A stretch of 64,000 nucleotides of DNA from Candidatus Aminicenantota bacterium (GTDB lineage Bacteria > Acidobacteriota > Aminicenantia > Aminicenantales > Aminicenantaceae). The stretch lies in assembly GCA_011772495.1 (NCBI GenBank), contig WVZL01000040.1:24003-88002 (forward strand), written 5' to 3'. Each line of letters begins with the position of its first letter. Position 1 is the first letter of the stretch. A program made the position numbers and the translations under genes. Positions 27,981 to 36,467 of this stretch are shown piece by piece. Under the pieces are notes generated by a model. That model did not search any database. It saw only the letters and a list, made by a program, of their open reading frames with translations, and had not been told where the DNA came from.

Positions 27981-28727
27981 ATGAGAAGGGTATTTGCTTT
28001 TGCCGGTTTGATCGCGGTTATCATTTGGGTAAGCTCTTGTGCGCCCACAGCTACAGTGACCTCTTATGGTGGACCCTCTATGGCTGAAGCCCAGGCAGAG
28101 CGCTATGATGGGCCCAAGGCCAGGTTGGCAGTCGGAGAATTCGGAGACAAGACGGCCAAAGGTGGTTGGAGCGGTGGTTGGTTAGGAATGTACGGGGTCA
28201 GCTTCAAACAAATCGGAGACGGCATGAGGGATATGCTCACCACGGCCTTGTTTCATTCCAATCGCTATATTGTTCTAGAAAGAGAGCAACTGGGTGCTGT
28301 ACTGGAAGAGCAAGATTTAGGAGCCACGGGAAGAGTCAAGAAGGGAACAGAAGCGCCTATCGGAGAAATTTATGGAGCAGATCTCATCATAACCGCTAAC
28401 ATCACCGAGTTTGAGGGTTCTTCTAGAGGTGTTGGAGGTGGAACAAGAATTCTCGGCGTCACAGTCGGGGGAGGATTTAAAAAGGCTCATATTGCCCTGG
28501 ATATCAGAGTTATTGATGCCAAGACCTCTCAAATCGTGGCTGCAGCTTCGGTGGAAGGCGAAGCGACTAACATCGCTCTGGGAGGAATCACGAATATTGG
28601 AGGGGTTCTTCCTTTAGCTATGGGTGGTTTTTCAAAGACACCTACGGAAAAAGCGATAAGGGTTTGCATCCAGAAAGCTGTGGAATTCATAGTTGGCCAA
28701 ACTCCAGCTGGCTATTACAGGTATTAG
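27981..28727 (+). CDS. CsgG-family lipoprotein
   Basis: A 248-residue lipoprotein with signal peptide and lipobox VSSC (Cys20). The mature part matches the CsgG/curli-assembly fold: RLAVGEFGDKTAKGG, a long helix ALFHSNRYIVLEREQLGAVLEEQ, GAMPIGE-like EIYGADLIITANITEFEG, and a beta-rich end. CsgG proteins form outer-membrane secretion pores or, in shorter versions, act as periplasmic peptidoglycan-associated lipoproteins. No other curli genes are present, so the pore role is uncertain. A strong ribosome site AAAGGAG precedes the ATG. Confidence 0.82.
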   Translation: MRRVFAFAGLIAVIIWVSSCAPTATVTSYGGPSMAEAQAERYDGPKARLAVGEFGDKTAKGGWSGGWLGMYGVSFKQIGDGMRDMLTTALFHSNRYIVLEREQLGAVLEEQDLGATGRVKKGTEAPIGEIYGADLIITANITEFEGSSRGVGGGTRILGVTVGGGFKKAHIALDIRVIDAKTSQIVAAASVEGEATNIALGGITNIGGVLPLAMGGFSKTPTEKAIRVCIQKAVEFIVGQTPAGYYRY

Positions 28728-28855
28728 GTCAACTCTAAACACAGTTCCAGAAAAACCTGATCTAATAGTAAGGATTCAGTCTGCCTATAAAGGACCAATC
28801 CCCGCAGAGTGGCGAGAAAGCACAAGAAGACATCCAGAGTAGAGTCAAGGTGAAA

Positions 28856-29341
28856 TTATTTAGATGGCTCTTCGGCAGTTGAGAGTTTCTCCGCTGGTTC
28901 TTCTTTTTGCTCGTAAAGAGGCTTAGGCTTTTCTTCAGGTAAAGGTATTTTTTCGACACCTTCCTTCATTTTTACGCTGCCCTTGAATTGAGCTCCATCA
29001 GCGATCGAAATTCTGGGAGCAAAGATGTCTCCTCTTAATTGACCTTCCTTGGAGATAAACACTTTTCCAGAAGCATAGATATTGCCATCAACCTCTCCGA
29101 TGATGGTGACATTCTTGACTTGGATATTCGCCTTGACCTTTCCTCCCTGTTCTACCTTCAGGTTGTGGTTCTTTAGATCGATTTTGCCCTGAAATTGTCC
29201 TTCAATCACAATGTCTTCTTGGCCGTTAAGCTCCCCGTTAAAGGAGAGAGAAGCTCCAACCCTCGAAATTTTTTCTGGATCTTTGCTTTCTTGGGAGTCC
29301 CTCTTATCTTTCATGTTAGGTTTTAAGAATTTTAACCTCAC
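28856..29341 (-). CDS. Bactofilin (polymer-forming cytoskeletal protein)
   Basis: A 161-residue bactofilin: a short charged N-terminus, then a right-handed beta-helix with a six-residue-step repeat (GELNGQEDIVIEGQFQGKI, VKNVTIIGEVDGNIYASGKV, QLRGDIFAPRISI), then a Pro/Glu/Lys-rich tail. Bactofilins polymerise at the inner membrane and position wall-modifying enzymes. The start is GTG at 29341 with AGGGAAAAAG upstream, or ATG at 29314 with no clear site. It is convergent with the CsgG-like gene. Confidence 0.88.
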   Translation of the reverse strand: MRLKFLKPNMKDKRDSQESKDPEKISRVGASLSFNGELNGQEDIVIEGQFQGKIDLKNHNLKVEQGGKVKANIQVKNVTIIGEVDGNIYASGKVFISKEGQLRGDIFAPRISIADGAQFKGSVKMKEGVEKIPLPEEKPKPLYEQKEEPAEKLSTAEEPSK

Positions 29342-29473
29342 CTTTTTCCCTTTTCCCTTAAATTTACGCTCAGATTATAAATTGAGACTCGATAGATGTC
29401 AACATCTCAAAAACATTTGATAAAATTTCATTTGAAAGCTTAAACCTCGATTAATTTAATGTCTTTATTCTGT

Positions 29474-29548
29474 TATAATCATAATTCCTGAAGAAATGAT
29501 CTCTTTTTTCTTCGATAAAACATAAAGCGGATTATTCCGCATGCGGAA
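29474..29548 (+). promoter_or_regulatory. Promoter and palindromic operator of the efflux operon
   Basis: TATAAT (29474-29479) has only a weak -35 (TTAATT, 17 bases upstream). Downstream, TTCCGCATGCGGAA (29535-29548) is a perfect 14-bp palindrome, placed in the leader of the operon where a repressor could bind. No regulator gene is adjacent. Confidence 0.4.
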
Positions 29549-29580
29549 AGGCGAGGGTGCGTTGAGGAGGAGAAGAGAAA

Positions 29581-29610
29581 ATGAATAAAAAGAGGAAAAG
29601 AGGGACATGA
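29581..29610 (+). CDS. Nine-residue leader peptide overlapping the HlyD-type gene start
   Basis: GAGGAGG at 29564-29570 leads to an ATG at 29581 that encodes MNKKRKRGT; its TGA (29608-29610) overlaps the start codon of the next gene (ATGA). It looks like a coupling peptide that brings ribosomes to the adaptor gene. It is too short for codon statistics. Confidence 0.35.
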   Translation: MNKKRKRGT

Positions 29611-30599
29611 GAAGGCGATTAAACGTATGCCTGATTATCTCCTTAATTTTATTCCTCGGTGTGTTGCCCAATTGCCAGGATAGAAACAAAGACCAAAGCA
29701 GGATCGAAGCTTCCGGCGTCATAGAAGCCGTAGAAACGGAAATAAAGTCTCAGATCCAAGGTGAGGTCAGACAAATCGCAGTGACAGAAGGGCAATATAT
29801 CAATAAAGGAGACTTATTGTGCCTTTTGGACAATGAAAAATTGCATATCAGGCTAAACCAGGTAAGAGCTGCCTTAGAGGGCGCAAAGTTGAAGTTAAAG
29901 CTTTTTCAAAAAGGCACGAAAAAGGAATTGATAGCTGTGGCCAAGAATCAGTTAGAAAGCGCAGAAGAAGAGCTGGGATTAGCCAAAAAGGACCAAGAAC
30001 GAATGTCCAAACTTTTCAGCGAGGGTGCCATCTCGCAGATTCAGAAAGAACAGGCTGACTTGAGATTAAAAGTGTCTAAGGATCGGTATGAGAGTGCTCA
30101 AGAAAATTATCAGCTTGCGCTTAGAGGAAAGGAAGAAGAAGAAATTGAAATGGTGAGAGCAGAGCTAAAATCTCTTCAAGCCCAAGAGCAGCTTTTGCTC
30201 CGGCAAATTCAAGATTCAGAAATCAGATCCCCAATAAACGGATATCTAAACATCAAACATGTTGAGGTCGGAGAACTCGCCCTTCCTGGTGTGACTCTTT
30301 TCAGTCTCATTGATTTGACCCAAACGTATGTGAAAACTTATGTGCCAGAAAGGCATATCGGGCGAATAAAAATAGGAGACAGAGTCGAGGTTGTTTCTGA
30401 TTCTTTTCCGGAAAAGGTTTTCCATGGGGTGATCAATTATATATCCGATAAAGCCGAATTTGCGCCCAAAGATATCCAAACCAAAGAAGAACGGCTCAAG
30501 CTCGTGTTCATGATTAAATCTTATCTTGATAATTCTAATAGAGAGTTAAAGCCAGGAATGCCAGTGGATGTGAGGATAATCACGCGGGATTCAGTGTGA
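29607..30599 (+). CDS. HlyD-family efflux periplasmic adaptor lipoprotein
   Basis: A 330-residue membrane-fusion protein. The signal peptide ends in a lipobox-like LPNC. It has a beta-strand lipoyl half (ASGVIEAVETEIKSQIQGEVRQI), a long coiled-coil hairpin (about 85-190), the second lipoyl half (DSEIRSPINGYLNIKHVEVGE) and a membrane-proximal beta-barrel. This is the YbhG type, which couples ABC exporters to an outer-membrane channel. It starts the operon with two ATPases and two permeases that follow without long gaps. No TolC homologue is present here. Confidence 0.88.
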   Translation: MRRRLNVCLIISLILFLGVLPNCQDRNKDQSRIEASGVIEAVETEIKSQIQGEVRQIAVTEGQYINKGDLLCLLDNEKLHIRLNQVRAALEGAKLKLKLFQKGTKKELIAVAKNQLESAEEELGLAKKDQERMSKLFSEGAISQIQKEQADLRLKVSKDRYESAQENYQLALRGKEEEEIEMVRAELKSLQAQEQLLLRQIQDSEIRSPINGYLNIKHVEVGELALPGVTLFSLIDLTQTYVKTYVPERHIGRIKIGDRVEVVSDSFPEKVFHGVINYISDKAEFAPKDIQTKEERLKLVFMIKSYLDNSNRELKPGMPVDVRIITRDSV

Positions 30600-30662
30600 A
30601 CTGCTGGGCGTTGTCTTTAGGTACTGGTCTCAGATTCTAAATCATTCGTTTTTTCTAGGTCG

Positions 30663-31595
30663 ATGAGTGCTATCAAGACTGAGAATTTGACCAAGATATT
30701 TGGGCACGTTGAGGCTGTCAAGAGCATAGATCTAGAGGTTGAAAAAGGACAGATTGTTGGCTTGGTCGGACCTGATGGGGCAGGAAAAACGACTTTTCTT
30801 CGACTTCTAGCTGGGCTTCTAATGCCTAGTGAAGGTTCTATCATAGTCGATGGGATAGAGGTCATAAAGGCTCCCCTCCGTGTAAAACAAAGAATCGGCT
30901 ATATGCCCCAACAGTTCAGCCTTTACGGCGATTTGACTGTTTCCGAAAATCTAAAATTCTTTGCCGATCTCTATCGAGTGCCAGAAAGAAAATACGGAGA
31001 GAGAAAAGAAGAATTATTGAGTTTTAGTCAACTTGCCCCATTTCAGGGTCGATTAGCACGGAATCTTTCTGGCGGAATGCAGAAGAAACTGGCCTTAGCC
31101 TGCAATCTTTTTCATTCTCCAGCTGTTCTCCTTTTGGATGAGCCGACTACAGGGGTTGATCCTGTTTCGAGAAAAGAATTGTGGCAGCTTCTCTATCAAT
31201 TGAATGATCAAGGAGCCACAATTCTCCTCACCACTCCTTATATGGATGAAGCTCAGAAATGCCACCAGGTAGGCTTAGTTTATGAGGGACGTTTATTGAT
31301 TTATCAGTCTCCCCAAAGACTCATAGAAGAAATGCCGGGTGAGATCATAGAGCTCATTATTGAGAAAGACATCGATAGAGAAATGCTCCAAAGCATGCCT
31401 GGTTTAAAGTATGTTTATCCTTTCGGAGAGACGCTTCATCTTGTATTTATTGAAGGAAAACATGGAGAGCAGGAAGTGAGAAAGCTATCGGAAAAGCATG
31501 GGATTGGAATTAAGAGAGTGCAGCGAATAAGGCCCTCATTCGAGGACGTGTTTTTTTCCCTGGTTCAAGAGCAGACTGGGGCTCCTGTTCCTTGA
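30663..31595 (+). CDS. ABC transporter ATP-binding protein (YbhF N-half-like)
   Basis: A 310-residue ATPase. Walker A is GPDGAGKTT (36-44), the signature is LSGGMQKKLALACN, and Walker B is VLLLDEPTTGVDP, followed by a C-terminal extension typical of ABC-2 drug exporters. In Escherichia coli YbhF, two such ATPases are fused; here the two halves are separate genes. It acts with the next ATPase and the two ABC-2 permeases downstream. The ribosome site is weak (AGGTCG). Confidence 0.9.
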   Translation: MSAIKTENLTKIFGHVEAVKSIDLEVEKGQIVGLVGPDGAGKTTFLRLLAGLLMPSEGSIIVDGIEVIKAPLRVKQRIGYMPQQFSLYGDLTVSENLKFFADLYRVPERKYGERKEELLSFSQLAPFQGRLARNLSGGMQKKLALACNLFHSPAVLLLDEPTTGVDPVSRKELWQLLYQLNDQGATILLTTPYMDEAQKCHQVGLVYEGRLLIYQSPQRLIEEMPGEIIELIIEKDIDREMLQSMPGLKYVYPFGETLHLVFIEGKHGEQEVRKLSEKHGIGIKRVQRIRPSFEDVFFSLVQEQTGAPVP

Positions 31596-31682
31596 GCGCT
31601 ACAGGTTCACAGCCAGGAGGAAAGATGTAACCTTTGAATGGAGTACCCTGATAGGAGAGAGGATACCCTCTGAATCCAAATC

Positions 31683-32447
31683 ATGAGTATTTTCGCCATC
31701 GAAGTAAAAAATTTGACCAAGAAATTTGGTAATTTCACGGCAGTAGACCACATTTCTTTCGGGGTGAAGAAAGGGGAAATTTTTGGTTTTCTTGGTCCTA
31801 ACGGAGCAGGAAAATCCACGACTATACGGATGCTATGCGGGATTATAAGACCTAGTTCCGGATCAGGTATTGTGGGGGGATATCAGATAGATACTCAGCC
31901 AGAAGAGATTAAAAAGATTATTGGCTATATGTCCCAGAAATTCACCCTTTATCAAGAGCTTACCGTGGAAGAAAACATAGACTTCTATGGAGGAATTCAT
32001 CAGCTTTCCTCATCCGAGAAGGAAGAAAGGAAAAATTGGGTTGTAAGAATGGCTGGTCTGGAAGGGAAGGAACATTCTCTGACCAGAGAACTCTCAGGAG
32101 GTTGGAAACAACGATTATCCTTGGGCTGTGCCATTCTTCATCAGCCTGAGATCTTGTTCTTGGATGAGCCAACAGCGAGTGTGGATCCGGTCTCGAGGCG
32201 GGATTTTTGGGAATTGATCTATGATTTATCAGCCAAAGGAACCACAGTCTTTGTCACCTCGCATTACATGGATGAAGTTGAGAGATGCCACCGGATAGCT
32301 ATCATTTCCACAGGAAGAATAATTGCCTTGGGAACATCTAAAGAATTGAAGGAAGAATTTACTCGTAAAGAATACGCGACTTTGGAAGAAGTCTTTATTG
32401 CTGCTGTCAAAAGACAGGCAGAAGGTGTCTCTTTAAAGATATTTTGA
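31683..32447 (+). CDS. ABC transporter ATP-binding protein (YbhF C-half-like)
   Basis: A 254-residue ATPase with Walker A GPNGAGKSTT, signature LSGGWKQRLSLGCA, Walker B ILFLDEPTASVDP and the H-loop SHYMDE. It is the second motor of the heterodimeric exporter, 87 bp after the first. The weak upstream spacing suggests translation from the shared mRNA. Together with the adjacent genes it forms a full YbhG-F-S-R-like efflux set. Confidence 0.9.
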   Translation: MSIFAIEVKNLTKKFGNFTAVDHISFGVKKGEIFGFLGPNGAGKSTTIRMLCGIIRPSSGSGIVGGYQIDTQPEEIKKIIGYMSQKFTLYQELTVEENIDFYGGIHQLSSSEKEERKNWVVRMAGLEGKEHSLTRELSGGWKQRLSLGCAILHQPEILFLDEPTASVDPVSRRDFWELIYDLSAKGTTVFVTSHYMDEVERCHRIAIISTGRIIALGTSKELKEEFTRKEYATLEEVFIAAVKRQAEGVSLKIF

Positions 32448-32489
32448 ATGACCAATTTCAAAGAAGGCAAAGCTTGAGTTAAGCAAAGA

Positions 32490-33626
32490 ATGAAGAGCAG
32501 AATATTGCCGCTCATGCGGAAAGAATTCATCCATGTTTTAAGGGATCCACGTAGTCTGTATATAGCTATTGGCCTGCCTTTAGTCCTGCTTATCCTTTTT
32601 GGTTACGCGATTACTTTTGACGTAGACCACATTCCCGTGGCCGTCGTTAATCAAGATGATTCTTCTCTGAGTCGGAATTTGATCTCTCGAGTCCAGTCCA
32701 GCGAATATTTTGATCTTCGTCATCTCTCGAATGAGTACACCGGACTGGAAAGTCTTCTCGATCACGGAAAAGTTAAGATCATACTGGTAATTCCTGTTCA
32801 TTTTTATCGAGATCTATCCAAGGGAAAAAATACGCCTCTTCAGATCTTGGTTGATGGAAGTGACAACAACACGGCTCTCATTGCTTTAGGCTACTTGTCG
32901 AAGATTATTCAGGATTTTTCATCCCGCATCATTCTGGAAGGATTAAGCGAAAAAGGAAATCTGCTTATAAAAGAAATTCCTCTGATAAGTCAAGAAACAA
33001 GAGTCTGGTATAATCCCGGCCTTCGCAGCACGAATTTCATCGTCCCTGGATTGATTGCGGTGGTGATGATGATCCTGGCTGCGATGCTGACTTCGTTGAC
33101 TATTGCCAGAGAATGGGAAACAGGGACTATGGAGCAGTTGATTGCCACCCCAACAAAACCTTTAGAAATCATCATCGGCAAGCTCACACCCTACTTCCTC
33201 TTGGGACTGATCCAAATGAGCTTGGTTGTTTTGATAGGCACACTTTTGTTTAAAGTTCCTCTTAAGGGAAACATATTATTTCTTTTGGTAGTTTCAGGAT
33301 TATTTCTCGCTTGTGGATTGGGAATAGGGCTTTTCATCTCTACAGGGACCAAATCCCAACAATTGGCTTTCATGTTAGCCATTGTCTTGACGATGTTGCC
33401 TTCTTTCCTTCTCTCAGGATTCCTTTTTCCCATCTCGAGTATGCCCAAGATCATTCAGTTTTTTTCCTACTTGGTCCCAGCCAGATATTTTCTGGTCATT
33501 CTAAGAGGTATCTTTCTTAAAGGAAATGGCCTGTCAGTTCTCTGGCCTGAAGTTTTATTCCTTCTTGTCTTTGGCTCAATAATCATTCTGGTCTGCACAA
33601 GACGATTAAAGATGAGCTTGGAATGA
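32490..33626 (+). CDS. ABC-2 type permease (YbhS-like)
   Basis: A 378-residue permease with one N-terminal helix (SLYIAIGLPLVLLILFGYAI), a large extracytoplasmic domain (VAVVNQDDSSLSRNLISRVQ), and five C-terminal helices with the ABC-2 signature region EWETGTMEQLIATPTKPLEIIIGK. It forms half of the membrane pore, with the next gene as partner. It begins 42 bp after the ATPase. Confidence 0.92.
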   Translation: MKSRILPLMRKEFIHVLRDPRSLYIAIGLPLVLLILFGYAITFDVDHIPVAVVNQDDSSLSRNLISRVQSSEYFDLRHLSNEYTGLESLLDHGKVKIILVIPVHFYRDLSKGKNTPLQILVDGSDNNTALIALGYLSKIIQDFSSRIILEGLSEKGNLLIKEIPLISQETRVWYNPGLRSTNFIVPGLIAVVMMILAAMLTSLTIAREWETGTMEQLIATPTKPLEIIIGKLTPYFLLGLIQMSLVVLIGTLLFKVPLKGNILFLLVVSGLFLACGLGIGLFISTGTKSQQLAFMLAIVLTMLPSFLLSGFLFPISSMPKIIQFFSYLVPARYFLVILRGIFLKGNGLSVLWPEVLFLLVFGSIIILVCTRRLKMSLE

Positions 33627-33627
33627 A

Positions 33628-34740
33628 ATGAAAACAATCGTTCATATCATCAGAAAAGAATTCATCCAGACCTTCCGGGATAAGAGAATGCTCGGACCGC
33701 TCTTTATAGCCCCAGTCCTCCAATTGATTCTGTTCGGCTTTGCAGTGACCACAGATATAAAAAACATCTCACTAGCAGTATTGGATTTCGACCGGACCCC
33801 GGAAAGTCGAAGCCTCGTTTTATCTTTCAGTCAACACGAATATTTTAAGCTGAACTTTCAAGCCAACAACTATAATGATATCGATAATCTGGTTCAAAAA
33901 GGAAAAATACAAGCCGCAGTAGTTATCCCTGGAAAGTTCGAGAACAACCTGAAGAAAGTGAAAAAGACTTCTCTCCAGGTCATTGTTGATGGGACAGATG
34001 CCAATACAGCAACGATTATCATAGGTTATATCTCTAAGCTGATCGGGACGTATTCCGAAAAAATTTTTGCGGAGGTGATGGAGAGAAAACCTTCGGGAAT
34101 TCCGATCCCTCAGCCCAGAGTTTGGTACAATCCTGATCTGAGAAGCTCAGTCTATATGGTACCCGGAGTTATTTGCCTGATTCTTCTCCTCACTACTCTT
34201 ATCCTGACCTCTATGGCCATAACCAAAGAAAGGGAGATGGGGACCTTAGAGCAATTGATCGTTTCACCCATAAAGCCCTGGGAGTTAATCCTGGGCAAGA
34301 CAATCCCTTTTATCATAGTGGGTTTGCTTGATGTTGTCTTAATCATTATCGCGGGAAAGCTGATTTTTGATCTTCCCATAAGGGGAAACCTTCTCTTTCT
34401 CTTTGGAGTTTGCTTTATCTTTATTCTCACTACCTTGAGTCTAGGCCTTTTCATTTCCACCATTTCTCGCACTCAACAGCAGGCCATGATGACTGCAGTT
34501 GTCTTCATGATGCCGGCCATGCTTCTCTCCGGTATTTTTTCTCCGGTAGAGAGCATGCCTAAAATCATCCAGTACATCACCATCCTAAATCCTTTAAAAT
34601 ATTTTGCCAAAGCTGTTCGAGGGATACTCTTGAAAGGGAACGATTTCTGGATACTTTGGCCTCAGGTTCTAGCCCTGGTTATCTTTGGAGTAGCCGCCAT
34701 CATTCTGAGCTCTCTTCGGTTTAAAAAACATCTCGAGTAA
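33628..34740 (+). CDS. ABC-2 type permease (YbhR-like)
   Basis: A 370-residue paralogue of the previous protein with the same layout: one N-terminal helix (MLGPLFIAPVLQLILFGFAV), an extracytoplasmic domain (LAVLDFDRTPESRSLVLSF) and a C-terminal bundle with EREMGTLEQLIVSPIKPWELILGK. The start codon is one base after the upstream stop codon. The conserved pair suggests a heterodimer that exports drugs, dyes or lipids. Confidence 0.92.
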   Translation: MKTIVHIIRKEFIQTFRDKRMLGPLFIAPVLQLILFGFAVTTDIKNISLAVLDFDRTPESRSLVLSFSQHEYFKLNFQANNYNDIDNLVQKGKIQAAVVIPGKFENNLKKVKKTSLQVIVDGTDANTATIIIGYISKLIGTYSEKIFAEVMERKPSGIPIPQPRVWYNPDLRSSVYMVPGVICLILLLTTLILTSMAITKEREMGTLEQLIVSPIKPWELILGKTIPFIIVGLLDVVLIIIAGKLIFDLPIRGNLLFLFGVCFIFILTTLSLGLFISTISRTQQQAMMTAVVFMMPAMLLSGIFSPVESMPKIIQYITILNPLKYFAKAVRGILLKGNDFWILWPQVLALVIFGVAAIILSSLRFKKHLE

Positions 34741-34803
34741 AGTCAAAAGTTCATGATCTTCCCCCCTATTTAGCTTCTTCCTTTTGACCTGTCTGCTAAA
34801 ATT

Positions 34804-34842
34804 TTAACAAAATTTTAACAAAATCTTGACAACTTCTTAACA
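34804..34842 (+). promoter_or_regulatory. Four direct TTAACA repeats, Pho-box-like
   Basis: TTAACA (34804), TTAACA (34815), TTGACA (34826) and TTAACA (34837) recur at exactly 11-bp intervals with 5-bp spacers. Four TT(A/C/T)ACA hexamers at 11-bp spacing is the arrangement bound by PhoP of Bacillus and related PhoB-family response regulators. A -10-like TAGATT lies near 34862. The next gene on this strand is a secreted phospholipase-like protein, 405 bp downstream. Confidence 0.5.
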
Positions 34843-35000
34843 ACTTTTGATTTGCAGAGAGCTAGATTGTCTACGGAAAAAGGATGAAAGGGAAGAAGAA
34901 TAATCTGATTTCCTTATGTCGGTACGGGATTGGAAGTTACGATGCAGAGAGAGTTTGTTCAAGCTGAGGAAGAGGAATAGGGAGAGATTTATATTGAAAC

Positions 35001-35028
35001 TTGACAAAGATTCCTCAAGTTATATATT
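35001..35028 (+). promoter_or_regulatory. Second candidate promoter upstream of the phospholipase-like gene
   Basis: TTGACA (35001-35006), a 16-base spacer and TATATT (35023-35028) lie within the 506-bp gap between the exporter operon and the phospholipase-like gene. Apart from these two promoters, the repeat array and small ORFs, the rest of the gap shows nothing I recognise. A 27-codon ORF beginning at 34884 has no ribosome site and is not called. Confidence 0.5.
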
Positions 35029-35184
35029 CTCACCAAGTAAGAGCCGTAGCCCCAGAATCTCGTTAGCAAAAGGATTTGTTGTTTGCAAAAAACAAGAAGA
35101 TATTATTCTCTAAAGCTATTGTAATAACGGTATGCATAGAGGAAAGAAGTCAATGCTTTGAAAATGAAAAAAAGGAGGTGATGC

Positions 35185-35229
35185 TTGGGAAATCAAACTC
35201 AGGAGATTAAAATCAAAAAATTGCCTTAA
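35185..35229 (+). CDS. 14-residue leader peptide with near-perfect ribosome site
   Basis: AAAGGAGGTGA, an almost full anti-16S match, stands six bases before TTG at 35185. This frame encodes MGNQTQEIKIKKLP and stops at 35229, seventeen bases before the next ATG, which has its own AAAAGGAG. It may be a translated leader that controls the downstream gene. An ATG in a second frame (35181) would give only nine residues. Confidence 0.4.
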   Translation: MGNQTQEIKIKKLP

Positions 35230-35246
35230 AAAAGGAGTAATAGCAA

Positions 35247-36188
35247 ATGAAAAAAACATTTATTTCAGTATTGACAATCTTTATCGGACTGGCCCTGGTC
35301 TCTTCCATAGCCTTTCCCTGGGGTTCAGCCACTCATGCTTACATTGCTGATCACCTTGGCCAAGTTGGATTATTAAATCTATACGAAATCTATGGTGCAA
35401 TGGTACCTGATATGTTCAATTATGCTTTTGATCTTCCTCCGGCTGTGCAACTATTTTTACATGATCTCACTCATGGTCAGCCCAATGATGAATCATTCAT
35501 GGCAGTATGGAACTATGGATCAACGATGGACGAGAAATCCGTTGGTTATGGATTTGTTTGTCATAATGATGTTTGGGCGGCAGATTATACGGCTCATCAT
35601 CAAGCGAGCAAAAAAAAGAAAAAAGAGGGATATGTCATCTTTAAGGCGCAAAAATTGAATAAAAAACTAAGAACTCATCCTGAATATGGAGAATTGTACA
35701 GATCTTTGGGATTACCAGATGAAGTTGCAGAGGAAGTTTGCCACAATCTTGTAGAGACTGCAGGAGATATCTTAATAAAGAGGGAAGATCCTCAAATAGG
35801 ACAAAAAGTTATGGATTCTGCATTCATACGACCAGCTTGGTGTGTAAATTTTTTAGTGGATGCTTATGGATTATCTGGTTCTATGTATGCAATTATCTTC
35901 GGATTAGTGGAACCTGAGTTTAGAAGTAATATGCTCGGGTATGGCTGGGTGCTTCTTAACCTTAATGAAGAGGCAGCAATATCTGCGTTAGGAGCACAAT
36001 TAGCAAATCTGGCTGTAATATATCTTGCTACAAAGGGAATTACTATTGATCTAGAAGATGCAATGATTCTTGCAGATGTGGGCTTACGAGAAGCTATGAA
36101 ATTATGCATGAATGATTATATGAAAGAAATAGACTCCACGATCGATTTTGTTGATGAAGAGCTTGTTGATCATGAGATCAATTATTAA
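35247..36188 (+). CDS. Secreted zinc-dependent phospholipase C-like protein
   Basis: A 313-residue protein with an Sec signal peptide (1-22) and a mature start FPWGSATH. The ligand order fits the zinc phospholipase C/P1 nuclease fold: Trp25, His30, Asp55, His106, Asp113, His117 or His118, and the His166-x3-Glu170 pair in CHNLVETAGD. Such enzymes hydrolyse phospholipids outside the cell. The C-terminal part is helical and hydrophobic. The upstream TTAACA array would link expression to phosphate supply. AAAAGGAG precedes the ATG. AT-rich codon use is a little stronger than in its neighbours. Confidence 0.72.
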   Translation: MKKTFISVLTIFIGLALVSSIAFPWGSATHAYIADHLGQVGLLNLYEIYGAMVPDMFNYAFDLPPAVQLFLHDLTHGQPNDESFMAVWNYGSTMDEKSVGYGFVCHNDVWAADYTAHHQASKKKKKEGYVIFKAQKLNKKLRTHPEYGELYRSLGLPDEVAEEVCHNLVETAGDILIKREDPQIGQKVMDSAFIRPAWCVNFLVDAYGLSGSMYAIIFGLVEPEFRSNMLGYGWVLLNLNEEAAISALGAQLANLAVIYLATKGITIDLEDAMILADVGLREAMKLCMNDYMKEIDSTIDFVDEELVDHEINY

Positions 36189-36467
36189 TATTAGGTTATA
36201 AACATTAGCATTTTAAAGACGAATTAAGAAAATATTCAATGATCAAATTCTCTAATTTCTTGGTAATGAAGAGAAGTTACAGAGGTTCAAGTCATCATTT
36301 CTGTTGAAGTTTAGGCGCATAATTTTGCAGAGATTTTCAGCAATTCTAGGTGTGATCTTTAGTATTTAAAGTTTCTATCTAAAGAGGAATCTTCTCCAAT
36401 TTTCTAATTTGACTTTTTTTACAGTAGTCATTACTCTATGGCCAAACAAATTCGGGAATAATTTGCT

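Noticed and set aside
34916-35113. A 65-residue plus-strand frame in the phospholipase leader
   Set aside because: No ribosome site, no recognisable domain, and it runs across a predicted promoter.
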